From an uncultured Lachnospiraceae bacterium (GTDB taxonomy: Bacteria; Bacillota; Clostridia; Lachnospirales; Lachnospiraceae), in the NCBI GenBank assembly GCA_910577115.1, contig CAJTMC010000002.1, positions 100,122 through 164,121 on the forward strand: a stretch of DNA of 64,000 nt, in the 5' to 3' direction. Positions 1 to 7,775 of this stretch are shown in pieces. Within the stretch, counting starts at the first letter, position 1; every line of letters starts with the position of its first letter. The translations under genes were made by a program, and so were the position numbers. The notes below the pieces were generated by a model. It saw only the letters and a program-made list of their open reading frames with translations, did no database searches and was not told where the DNA came from.

Positions 1-116
1 TGTATATAAGAGAGAATCCTCTATGTGATTTTCATAGTAAAGACACTTGAGGCATGAGTGTCCGAGCGATTGACTGAACCGGCTCGACATCCCTGCCACT
101 GTTACAATCAGTATTT

Positions 117-1103
117 TCAATTTTCATCTTCCTCCAGACACATTTCAATTCCTTTGTCCAAGGTGATATGCGGTACCCAATCGGTTCTTGTTCTTATTTT
201 TTCGGTATTCAGCAATCTTCTTACCGGATCGGATTCCCTGTATCCGCTAAATGTAATCTGAGGATTTTCAATTCCGATTTTTTTCGCACACAGCTTAACA
301 AGGTCTACAATAGAGATTTCTTCGTCTGTTGCAACATTGTATACAGAACCATCCAGTGCACTTTCCGACCGGATTAGTGCAATTACTGCCGCACAGCTGT
401 CCTCATTATGCAAAAAAGTACGATAATTTACTTTTGAATTTTCCAAGAGTTCCACACTTCCGTTTTCTCTTAATTGATTCAAAATATGCGGAATGATATG
501 TTTTGGATATAATTCATTTTTACTGTATACATTCGCAAACCGGATAGAACATCCCTTTATCTTTTGTTCCATTACAGCATCCTTCATAAAAAATTCCGTC
601 ATAAGCTTGCCCGTTGCATAGCTGGTTCTTTGACTGTGCTCGGCATTGGCTAACGAAATATAATCGGATTCTGAAACGCCGTTTTCCCCCCATGAATTCA
701 TGGAATAAACTTCTGATGTGGAGCAATTAATATAAATATCTGCTCCCAGTTCAATCGCCTGATCTAAAAAGGCTTTCATTCCCAATACATTCGTCTCAAA
801 CGTTCTATTGACATAGTAAAAATGCTCTGTATGTACCACAGCAGCACAATTAATATAGATTAATTTTTCACACGTCTTTTTTTCCGTCTGAATCTGCTGC
901 TTTAACTGCTGCATCTGTTCTGCCGAATTTAAGTCATACTCATGAAAGCAGAATAATTGATTGTCTACAATGTCTTCCACAGTCTTAATCGAAGATGCAA
1001 AAAAATTATCAAACCCAATGACCTTGTCTCCCGCTGCAACCAGCTTTCTTGCCAGCTCATTTCCAGTCATGCCCGTAACGCCGCTTATTACATATAAGTC
1101 CAT
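117..1103 (-). CDS. NAD-dependent epimerase/dehydratase (extended SDR)
   Basis: A 328-residue extended short-chain dehydrogenase/reductase, probably acting on a nucleotide sugar in the cytoplasm. The Rossmann glycine motif GVTGMTG lies at residues 8-14, a Ser/Thr cluster (CSTSEVY) near 127-133, and the catalytic YxxxK pair is Tyr162/Lys166 (SYATGK). The length is normal for UDP-sugar epimerases and dehydratases. The ATG lies 3 bp after the stop of the metallophosphoesterase gene and uses a GGGGG ribosome site inside that gene's end, so it is the third gene of an operon with the two genes upstream. The substrate cannot be read from the sequence; the neighbours give no sugar pathway. Confidence 0.85.
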   Translation of the reverse strand: MDLYVISGVTGMTGNELARKLVAAGDKVIGFDNFFASSIKTVEDIVDNQLFCFHEYDLNSAEQMQQLKQQIQTEKKTCEKLIYINCAAVVHTEHFYYVNRTFETNVLGMKAFLDQAIELGADIYINCSTSEVYSMNSWGENGVSESDYISLANAEHSQRTSYATGKLMTEFFMKDAVMEQKIKGCSIRFANVYSKNELYPKHIIPHILNQLRENGSVELLENSKVNYRTFLHNEDSCAAVIALIRSESALDGSVYNVATDEEISIVDLVKLCAKKIGIENPQITFSGYRESDPVRRLLNTEKIRTRTDWVPHITLDKGIEMCLEEDEN

Positions 1104-1106
1104 ACG

Positions 1107-1835
1107 CTAAATCCCCCATTTCAAACGTTCACAGTAAAATTCATCTACCTGACCACAATATGCTTCCTGTTCTTTCTTAATATTATATGATACTTTATCA
1201 AAAAACACCTGTTCTGTATCCATATTCAAAATAACAAATTGCGCCTGCGGATTGTGATTCCGCGGCTGTCCCACAGATCCCGGATTAATAAATACAACTT
1301 TTTTTTTATTTCTTCTTTCGGCGTCCTCTGCTTCATAGTATTTTTCTATAAAATGCGGCTGATGTGAGTGCCCAGAAAACACGTAATCATACTCCCTGTA
1401 TTCCTGCAGCGCCTCCTCCGGTTTTATACTCTTCCAATACTTGTCCTCTAAGCTTCCATGTACTGCAAGGCACATTTTACCATCGCATTCAAATTCATAA
1501 AATCCACATTCTTTCATCTCATTGTGTATATAATCCCATGAATCCGGATTTAATACACTCTTGGTATATCGTGCACTTTCCTCTCCTCTTTTTGATGAAA
1601 AACGTTCATAATTATCATGCAAAACCGCATCTTCATGATTCCCGCAAATGTTGCAAAAAACAGGAAAGGACAGCTGATACAACATCGAAATCACCTCGTT
1701 TGAATGCATTCCGTAATCAATAATATCTCCCAGCAAGAAACAGCCATCTACTTTATATTCTGTTTCAACTTTATCAAGCACAGCCTTGAGAGCCTGTTCA
1801 TTCCCATGAATATCAGACATTATCAATATTTTCAT
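1107..1835 (-). CDS. Calcineurin-like metallophosphoesterase (YfcE/MJ0936-type)
   Basis: A 242-residue cytoplasmic phosphoesterase. Metal-ligand motifs are in the normal order: D8-x-H10 (SDIHG), GDIID with Asp37, GNHED (Asn66, His67), then HGS and GHSHQPH near the C-terminus. Length and motifs match small YfcE-type phosphodiesterases. An open frame runs 21 codons further upstream, but the ATG at 1835 follows GGAGGG at good spacing and starts directly with the first metal motif. It lies 40 bp after the alpha/beta hydrolase stop and 3 bp before the epimerase start, so the three are likely cotranscribed. The physiological substrate is unknown. Confidence 0.85.
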   Translation of the reverse strand: MKILIMSDIHGNEQALKAVLDKVETEYKVDGCFLLGDIIDYGMHSNEVISMLYQLSFPVFCNICGNHEDAVLHDNYERFSSKRGEESARYTKSVLNPDSWDYIHNEMKECGFYEFECDGKMCLAVHGSLEDKYWKSIKPEEALQEYREYDYVFSGHSHQPHFIEKYYEAEDAERRNKKKVVFINPGSVGQPRNHNPQAQFVILNMDTEQVFFDKVSYNIKKEQEAYCGQVDEFYCERLKWGI

Positions 1836-1875
1836 CAGATGCCCTCCATGTTTGTTTTTACTGTTATTGATTATA

Positions 1876-2832
1876 TTAATCCCTGATAATATTGTCAATA
1901 AAGTTATCGCTTTTTTTATCCAGCCACCTCAGTATGTCACTATATACCTGTTCCCTGTCCAGCTCGTTCAAAATCTCATGCCGGTCATCCGGGTAGAGCT
2001 TCATGCTGACATCATTAATCCCCTTCTTTTTGTATTCACAACATATTTCATTCACCGCTTTTCCGTAATTCCCCACCGGATCCATACCGCCTGCCAGAAA
2101 CAAAAGCGGCAGCTCGCGCGGTATATTTTCAATATTCTGATCCTTTTGAATAAAGGTAAACACCTCAAACAGCGTCCTGTACCCATTTACGGTAAACTTA
2201 AAGTTGCAATACCTGTTTTTACGGTACAAATCTACTATTTTTTCATCTCTTGTCAGCCAATCGCTTTCCGTACGCGGATTTTTAATGTGGTCCAAATAGT
2301 TATGAAACGCACATTTTTCTATTATTTTGGAACGATAACGGTCGCCCTTTACAAGCCGCAAAAGCGCTGATAAGGCTTTTCCGGTAATGAGCGTTAAAGC
2401 TCCCTTACTGCCTGTTCCGATAATAATTGCTCCTGTAAGTTCGTTTCCATATGTCATAATATAACGCCTTGCCATAAAGGAACCCATGCTGTGTCCCAAC
2501 AAAAAATACGGCACATCACTATAATGTTTTTTTGCATAGCGCGTAACGCGATACAGATCGGACACAACAGTCGCACTCATGTTCTTTCGGCAAAAATACC
2601 CAAGATCCTCGTCCCTTCCGGCCGTAAATCCATGCCCCAAATGATCATTGCCAATCACTGCAAAACCATTATCGTTTAGATAACGGGCAAATTCATCATA
2701 GCGTTCTATCATTTCGATCATACCATGTGATATTTGCAGCACACCACGCACTTCTCCTTCCGGCTTCCAAAATACCACATACAGTTTATGAATCCCGTCT
2801 CTTGACGGCAATTTAAATTCTGTTTTCCTCAT
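1876..2832 (-). CDS. Alpha/beta hydrolase, lysophospholipase/monoacylglycerol lipase-like
   Basis: A 318-residue serine hydrolase of the PldB/monoglyceride lipase type. The nucleophile elbow is GHSMG with Ser115. The oxyanion-side HG motif is at 36-37 (ISHGM), and HLGHG at 64-68 is typical of this family. The acid is probably the Asp of AGGMDPVG and the base the His of DDRHEI near the C-terminus. There is no signal peptide, so it acts in the cytoplasm, likely releasing fatty acid from lysolipids or monoglycerides. The start follows GAGGG. It is the first gene of a three-gene operon. The leader contains a 7-bp hairpin (2887-2906, GTCTGCC/GGCAGAC) without a U-tract. Confidence 0.85.
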   Translation of the reverse strand: MRKTEFKLPSRDGIHKLYVVFWKPEGEVRGVLQISHGMIEMIERYDEFARYLNDNGFAVIGNDHLGHGFTAGRDEDLGYFCRKNMSATVVSDLYRVTRYAKKHYSDVPYFLLGHSMGSFMARRYIMTYGNELTGAIIIGTGSKGALTLITGKALSALLRLVKGDRYRSKIIEKCAFHNYLDHIKNPRTESDWLTRDEKIVDLYRKNRYCNFKFTVNGYRTLFEVFTFIQKDQNIENIPRELPLLFLAGGMDPVGNYGKAVNEICCEYKKKGINDVSMKLYPDDRHEILNELDREQVYSDILRWLDKKSDNFIDNIIRD

Positions 2833-3037
2833 AGCTATCCCTCATACATCTTTCTCAAATTGCGGATTTTCACTACACCGACTCCCGTCTGCCCACTTTG
2901 GCAGACACTCAAATCAGGATATATGAATTTTTTAATTCACACTATGTATTAATTATTTCATTTTATTTCCGATATTATTATTGTAAACCCCTAATTCACC
3001 AAACACTGACATGTTTTGCATGTCGTCTTATTGGTAG

Positions 3038-3069
3038 AAAAAGGGAGCAGTCCCACCTACTCCCTTTTT
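3038..3069 (-). terminator. Rho-independent terminator
   Basis: Perfect 10-bp stem AAAAAGGGAG/CTCCCTTTTT with a 12-nt loop. It lies downstream of the small gene ending at 3175, with T runs on either strand, and may work both ways. Confidence 0.7.
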
Positions 3070-3174
3070 CAAAGCTTTAATTCACACACATATCCAACTA
3101 TTTAATTTTGATTTTCCGCAGCTTTTTAGAGAATTTCCTCATAAGTCTATGCGTCTTTACGTAATTTATCGTTA

Positions 3175-3390
3175 TTACATTTTCGAAATCATTACAACCG
3201 AAAGATCATATTCCTCAAGGAATTCATCAATGTCTCTCTCATCATTAATTTCCATAGCTGCTTCAAATACTCCCGTTTCAGGATCAAGAAATCCTCCTAC
3301 CATCTCTCCCGTAGTCTGGTTTTTTCTAATCATCGGTTTTTTGTTTGCTACATTAATATTTTTCGATACTTCTTTTTTTGCCATTAACAT
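3175..3390 (-). CDS. Small hypothetical protein
   Basis: A 71-residue acidic protein with no recognised domain, transmembrane segment or signal peptide. The N-terminus is Lys/Asn rich and the C-terminal half contains a DPETG turn and an Asp/Glu-rich stretch. The first ATG (3390) is placed 10 bp from GGGG. It sits alone behind an unusually long, GC-rich leader (3391-3735) and is closed by a terminator, so it looks like a real monocistronic unit. It could also be only the tail of a transcript whose main product is the leader RNA. I do not recognise the family. Confidence 0.5.
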   Translation of the reverse strand: MLMAKKEVSKNINVANKKPMIRKNQTTGEMVGGFLDPETGVFEAAMEINDERDIDEFLEEYDLSVVMISKM

Positions 3391-3735
3391 TCTTGTTGAT
3401 CCCCTTTCAACCCTTCTTCAGTTTGTCTCCTTATCGGTGATTTTATCTCTCTCCTGCTTCGAAGTCAGCACAACCTGCGCTTGGTCTGCTGTGTACACGA
3501 GAATAAAAAAACCTTCTCTTTTCAAAGTGTGTATGTAAAATTAAAGCTCACCGCAGCTGTTAAATCCCTTTCCGGCTGCGTTTTATATGATCAGCTCCAC
3601 TGTAAAGTCACCTTCTCCCTTGTGGCGATACACGCGGAACTAAATCACCCCTGTAACCGGCAGGCCCTGCCTGCCCTTGCCCCAAAATTGCTGTCAAAAG
3701 GCGCATTTTCCACACGCGCCTTAGACACTTTATGT
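3391..3735 (-). ncRNA. Candidate structured leader or noncoding RNA
   Basis: About 345 nt without a convincing gene, clearly richer in G+C than the surrounding AT-rich spacer. Read on the minus strand it has several hairpins: AAGGCGC/GCGCCTT (about 3700-3724), GGCAGG/CCTGCC (about 3660-3680) and CGCAGC/GCTGCG (about 3550-3580). A promoter-like pair precedes it. I compared it by eye with cobalamin, TPP, SAM, lysine, glycine, c-di-GMP-I, THF and ydaO riboswitches, SRP RNA, RNase P RNA and tmRNA and saw none of their conserved cores. It is either a long 5' leader of the small gene or an independent RNA of unknown class. Confidence 0.35.
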
Positions 3736-3737
3736 AA

Positions 3738-3766
3738 ATACTAACATATGTGTTTTTATATTGCAA
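3738..3766 (-). promoter_or_regulatory. Promoter of the structured leader
   Basis: TTGCAA (3761-3766), 17-bp spacer, TAGTAT (3738-3743) on the minus strand. Transcription would begin near 3731, at the edge of the GC-rich structured segment. Confidence 0.4.
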
Positions 3767-3927
3767 TGGTTATTTGTCGAAAAAATAATATTTTTAAAAC
3801 TTTTTATGTAAACCATTTCTGTACTATATTTTACCACAATTTTTCATTTTGAAAAGCAGATTTTTATTTTTTCTTTGTTTTTTTTAATTTTTATATACAA
3901 AAATTGTTGTTTTATGATATGATAAGT

Positions 3928-3956
3928 TTGATATTTTATATTAGAAATATTTTAAT
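3928..3956 (+). promoter_or_regulatory. Putative promoter of the HD-GYP gene
   Basis: TTGATA (3928-3933), 17-bp spacer, TTTAAT (3951-3956). The surrounding DNA is very AT-rich, so chance matches are likely. The stretch 3767-3927 holds nothing else I can support. Confidence 0.35.
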
Positions 3957-4009
3957 ACGTTTATCCGGAAAAGACAGCTTTGCTAAAAAAACCATATATG
4001 GAGGTAATC

Positions 4010-5062
4010 ATGTATAAATTGTCAACTCAATCCTTAAAACCGGGGATGATAACTTATGAGGATATCTACGCTCCCTCACAAGAACTGATTTTGAAAGCAA
4101 ATACACATCTTACTCAGGAAAACATACAATCTTTGTGCGAATACAATTTTGGTGAAATAGCGCTTGCAGAGCCGAACGAAGTCGATATGCCGCGTTATGA
4201 GCATCTTCATCAACATCCGCATTTTCAAAAATTTAATGCGATGTATACATTATCTCTTACGACTTTTAATAAGCTAATCCGCACGCTTGACACTGGTATT
4301 GACTTAAATACATCAAAACTTTTGTCCTTGCGCGACGATATGATGCAGACTGTCATGAATGACGAGCAGCTTCTCGACTATCTATACAATATGATGCCTG
4401 ACGAAAATGAAATTACATATAATCACTGCTTTAACTGCGGTCTGATTTGCTATATTTTTGGCACATGGGTCGGACTGGAGGGCGAGGATTTGGATAATCT
4501 TACCATTGCGGGCTTTTTGTTTGATGTGGGCAAAACGAAGATTTCCGACGAACTTTTGTGGAAACCCGATAAGCTCACACCGGAAGAATTTCTGCAGATG
4601 CAGCATCATATCCATTTAGGCTACGATCTTTTGAAAAACAGAAGCTTTCCGCCTCATGTGGTGAGCGTCATGATTATGCACCACGAGCGATGCGACGGCA
4701 GCGGATATCCTGCGCGCATTAAAGAAGACCGTATTGATCCCTTTGCACTGATTGCAGCGATTGCGGATACGTATGAGGCCATGACCCACCCCCGATCGCA
4801 TCGTGTAGCGCTGACGCCGTTTCAGGCGTTCCGCGTGTTTGAGGAGCAGGGTTTTGAGATCAAATATGGAAAAAATATCAAGCCGCTTCTGACGCGCATT
4901 GCCAATATGTATGTGGGCAGGCGTGTATGTGTAACGGGAAATATAGAAGGACGCATTATTGAAATCCATGAGGACGCGCTTTCACGTCCGACCGTTTTTG
5001 CAAGCAATGTGGAATATGACCTTCGGACGAGACAGGGGGCAGAGATTGTTCGTATGATTTGA
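4010..5062 (+). CDS. HD-GYP domain protein with a substituted HD motif
   Basis: A 350-residue cytoplasmic protein of the HD-GYP family (c-di-GMP phosphodiesterases). An N-terminal region of about 115 residues resembles the DUF3391-like part of such proteins and is followed by the HD-GYP core. The GYP motif is intact (HHERCDGSGYP, 4679-4711), as is the early His of YNHCFNCG. The HD pair, normally HDIGK, reads FDVGK: codon TTT at 4520-4522 gives Phe171 in place of the metal-binding His. That could weaken or abolish catalysis and leave a c-di-GMP sensor. The ATG at 4010 follows GGAGG, whereas the frame's earlier start lacks a ribosome site. It is monocistronic and closed by a strong terminator. 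Confidence 0.85.
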   Translation: MYKLSTQSLKPGMITYEDIYAPSQELILKANTHLTQENIQSLCEYNFGEIALAEPNEVDMPRYEHLHQHPHFQKFNAMYTLSLTTFNKLIRTLDTGIDLNTSKLLSLRDDMMQTVMNDEQLLDYLYNMMPDENEITYNHCFNCGLICYIFGTWVGLEGEDLDNLTIAGFLFDVGKTKISDELLWKPDKLTPEEFLQMQHHIHLGYDLLKNRSFPPHVVSVMIMHHERCDGSGYPARIKEDRIDPFALIAAIADTYEAMTHPRSHRVALTPFQAFRVFEEQGFEIKYGKNIKPLLTRIANMYVGRRVCVTGNIEGRIIEIHEDALSRPTVFASNVEYDLRTRQGAEIVRMI

Positions 5063-5080
5063 TACGAATACTGCTTCATC

Positions 5081-5106
5081 AAAAAAACGCCAAACGGCGT
5101 TTTTTT
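5081..5106. terminator. Bidirectional terminator
   Basis: ACGCC-AAAC-GGCGT stem flanked by A7 and T6, so it can stop transcription from both the HD-GYP gene (plus) and the lipoprotein gene (minus), whose stop codon lies in the T run. Confidence 0.85.
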
Positions 5107-5530
5107 ATTCTTTATTTTCTTCAAAGATATCTGCAATATTTTTTTTGATTTCCTCTGTGGAAAGCCCCTTCGCACCTTCCAAAAATTCCTCAACGGACTC
5201 TTTTGCGGCTCTTAACTGCTCCTCATCAAATTCATAATTATCGATATACTCCCGTATGGAATCATTTATGCTTTCCTGCTCCTCATCGCTGATTCCTAAC
5301 GTTACCGCCAAATCATCACTCTTGAGAAATGCCTGCACTTCGTCCGCAAGTGCGCTCTTAATTTCATCGCTTACTTGTTTTTTCGTCTTTGTGATGGTAT
5401 CACTCACTGACTCGCTGATTTTATCGCCTACATTGTCAAAGGTTACGTCTCCCTGACAGCCTGTAAGCGCAGTAACAAGCAGCATCAGCGCTGCTGCTCC
5501 CCCTATTTTTCCCTTATACAAATTACGCAC
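5105..5530 (-). CDS. Small lipoprotein of unknown function
   Basis: A 141-residue protein with a basic N-terminus, a hydrophobic core (AAALMLLV) and a lipobox ALTGC, so it should be lipid-anchored on the outer face of the membrane. The mature part is acidic, mostly helical and Lys/Glu rich, with no recognised domain. I chose GTG at 5530 because AAGGG lies about 9 bp upstream and the signal peptide then has normal length; a TTG at 5581 would add 17 charged residues and overlap the upstream gene. It follows the gene at 5544-5951 by 13 bp and is probably translated from the same transcript. Confidence 0.65.
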   Translation of the reverse strand: MRNLYKGKIGGAAALMLLVTALTGCQGDVTFDNVGDKISESVSDTITKTKKQVSDEIKSALADEVQAFLKSDDLAVTLGISDEEQESINDSIREYIDNYEFDEEQLRAAKESVEEFLEGAKGLSTEEIKKNIADIFEENKE

Positions 5531-5543
5531 CCTTATTTTCCCT

Positions 5544-5951
5544 TCATTTCTGCTCTGTTTGTTCGCTTTCCGCCTCTTCAACTACATTCCGCTTAACGAC
5601 CGGCTCCTTCTTTTTCTTCTGCGTCGTAACAGGCTTGTCGGGCCATGCCATTGCTTTTACACCCGGCGTTGTCGTCTTTATCCTTAAATAGCTTTTCCCG
5701 TCTTCTACAAATCTTATAATAGAAATATTTTTCCATGCATAAAACTCAAACGGGGCAAACTCGATTTTCAGCTCCTTGAGCATTCCCTTTGCCTCAAAAT
5801 TTACCAGCTTTTCATCCACTCTCACAGGCATACAGTAGATATACTTATTGTCTGTGGTGTGAATAACCGTCGTTTCAAATACTGCGGATTTATTTTCTTT
5901 GCTTACTTTAATTGTTGCCATTGATGGTACGGGGATATCTTCTACGTTCAT
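5544..5951 (-). CDS. Hypothetical protein, possible PilZ-N-like beta domain
   Basis: A 135-residue soluble protein rich in beta-type segments. About 100 ordered residues are followed by a Lys-rich then Glu-rich tail (KKKKEPVVKR onward). The layout (short strands, an MPVRVDEK segment) recalls the N-terminal domain of YcgR/PilZ-type proteins, but the RxxxR and DxSxxG c-di-GMP motifs are absent, so this is only a resemblance. The ATG at 5951 has AGAGGA 6 bp upstream; an ATG four codons earlier (5963) is possible. It forms an operon with the small lipoprotein. Confidence 0.5.
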   Translation of the reverse strand: MNVEDIPVPSMATIKVSKENKSAVFETTVIHTTDNKYIYCMPVRVDEKLVNFEAKGMLKELKIEFAPFEFYAWKNISIIRFVEDGKSYLRIKTTTPGVKAMAWPDKPVTTQKKKKEPVVKRNVVEEAESEQTEQK

Positions 5952-6271
5952 ATTTCCTCTCATTCTGCCTTTTTTATCGGCCTTTCACCTTTTTAATACC
6001 ATTCATGCCAAGCGGCATAAAATATCATTTTATGATATTCTTTTTATATTATATAGTATAGTCCGTCACCACTTTTGTTGTCAAGCATTTGACGCCTTGT
6101 ATTATATCGGCAAATTTGCGCGCCGGCAAATTTGAAAATTGGGTATTTATTTTTTTGAGGTTTTGTAGTACAATAATTGCAAGTGTCTATTTACATGCTG
6201 TTTTTGCGCGTCTGAATGGACATGTACCGCAAAACGGCTGAAACGAAAAGAAATAAAGGGAAGGTTTGAAC

Positions 6272-7696
6272 ATGGCAAAGGACAAAAAAACAAATGCTAA
6301 TGAAAATACAGACATTAGCAAAAGCAAGGCAAAACGTGAAGAGCGGAGGAAAGAGATCGCAAAAGACAAGAGAAACCGCATGATTTCGCGTATTATCAGT
6401 ATTGCAATTCTTGTTGTTATCGCAGGAGTAATTCTATTTTTTGCTGGAAAGAGCATATACCTTGCCGCTATCCGCACAACTCCAAATTCTGATATGAGTG
6501 CAGGTCTTACGGCAGACGGCAAAATTGACGGTGTCAATGTCTTGGATTCGCTTACGTTGGCAGATTATGAAAATATCACCATTACTGATGAAGATATCAG
6601 CACAGACGATCAGGTGCAGCAGGATATTGACGAGCTTTTAGAGGAGTATCCGGAAATTGACTATAACGTAAGTCTTGAAGTTGCCGATGGCGATCAGGTA
6701 AATATTGATTATATAGGAACAATTGACGGTGAGGAATTTGAGGGCGGAAACAGCAACAATGCGGGCTACGACCTTACAATCGGTTCCGGCTCATTTATTG
6801 ATGATTTTGAACAGCAGCTCATTGGTTCTCACCCCGGAGACGATGTAACGGTTGAGGTGACATTCCCTGACGATTACGATGATGAAGCGGTTGCCGGAAA
6901 AGATGCCGTATTCGCGGTTTCTATAAACGGTATTTATAAAACACCTGCATTTAGCGATGCGTTTCTTGAGAAAAACGGTCTTGCCACAGACGAAATCAGA
7001 ACAGTTGATGATTACCGCGCATATATTGCAAAGAATTATTATGAGGACAACCTCAGAAACTTCCTCTCCAGTTATATTGTTGAAAATTCAACCGTAAATT
7101 CTTATCCAAAGAATTACGTTAAGATTATGAAAGCTACAACGAAAGCAAATGATGAAGCTATGGCAAATTATTACAGTCAGATGTTCGCATCATCTGGTAT
7201 GCAGGCTTCGACAAATGTGTGGGAGTTTACCGGTGATGAAGATGAATTTGCTTATGAAAAATCGCTTAACGAGCGTGCAAATGACTCTGTAAAAGAGGCT
7301 ATGGTATATCAGGCAATTTTTGAAAAAGCGGGCTTAACCATTGACATGGAGGCTGTAAAGGCTGAAATGAACGAGACAAATGGTGACGAAACCTATGCGG
7401 ACAGCATGGTAGAAAGCTACGGTGAAGGATATTTGGCACAGAGCGAAATGCATGATGTTGTATTGGATTATCTTGTAGATCTTTATAAAGATCCGGACAT
7501 GATGCCAGACGATGAAACGGAATCAGATGCAGAAGCAGCAGAAGCTGAAACAATAACCGAAACAACGCCAGAAACTGAAGCAACAACCGAAACAACATCA
7601 GAAACCGAAACAGTATCAGAAACTGAAACAACATCAGAAACTGAAACAACATCAGAAACTGAAACAACATCAGAAGCTGAAGCAAGTGCAGAATAA
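6272..7696 (+). CDS. Membrane-anchored FKBP/trigger-factor-like peptidyl-prolyl isomerase
   Basis: A 474-residue foldase with a highly charged N-terminus (about 35 residues), one transmembrane helix (about 40-62), an FKBP-type isomerase domain (about 135-225, with VADGDQVNIDYIGTIDG and a DDYDDEAVAGKDAVF segment) and a helical region resembling the trigger-factor C-terminal chaperone domain. It ends in an acidic Thr/Glu/Ser tail. The topology suggests the isomerase faces the cell exterior and helps fold secreted proteins, like PrsA but with an FKBP instead of a parvulin fold. ATG at 6272 has GGAAGG 7 bp upstream; the TTG at 6266 is too close to it. It is closed by a terminator at 7717-7757. 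Confidence 0.8.
   Translation: MAKDKKTNANENTDISKSKAKREERRKEIAKDKRNRMISRIISIAILVVIAGVILFFAGKSIYLAAIRTTPNSDMSAGLTADGKIDGVNVLDSLTLADYENITITDEDISTDDQVQQDIDELLEEYPEIDYNVSLEVADGDQVNIDYIGTIDGEEFEGGNSNNAGYDLTIGSGSFIDDFEQQLIGSHPGDDVTVEVTFPDDYDDEAVAGKDAVFAVSINGIYKTPAFSDAFLEKNGLATDEIRTVDDYRAYIAKNYYEDNLRNFLSSYIVENSTVNSYPKNYVKIMKATTKANDEAMANYYSQMFASSGMQASTNVWEFTGDEDEFAYEKSLNERANDSVKEAMVYQAIFEKAGLTIDMEAVKAEMNETNGDETYADSMVESYGEGYLAQSEMHDVVLDYLVDLYKDPDMMPDDETESDAEAAEAETITETTPETEATTETTSETETVSETETTSETETTSETETTSEAEASAE
7601..7690 (+). repeat. 18-bp in-frame tandem repeat
   Basis: Five head-to-tail copies of an 18-nt unit (GAAACTGAAACAACATCA and variants) encoding ETETTS repeats at the C-terminus of the foldase. 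Three central copies are identical, so the array is recent and could change length by slippage. Confidence 0.85.
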
Positions 7697-7716
7697 AAAC
7701 AATAAATAAGGTATCC

Positions 7717-7757
7717 AAAAAGGGGAACGTGCAAATATTTTACACGATTCCCCTTCT
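7717..7757. terminator. Terminator between convergent genes
   Basis: Stem AAGGGGAA-CGTG / CACG-ATTCCCCTT with one bulge, placed between the foldase gene (plus) and the LRR gene (minus). A and T runs on both sides suit bidirectional use. Confidence 0.65.
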
Positions 7758-7775
7758 TATTTATCTCCCGTATAA

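Noticed and set aside
3391..3735. Cobalamin riboswitch
   Set aside because: GC-rich hairpins and a GCCGG stretch first suggested it, but the B12-box and other conserved core segments are absent.
3481..3744. 87-codon open frame opposite the structured leader
   Set aside because: No ribosome site; its length follows from the higher G+C of the leader RNA on the other strand.
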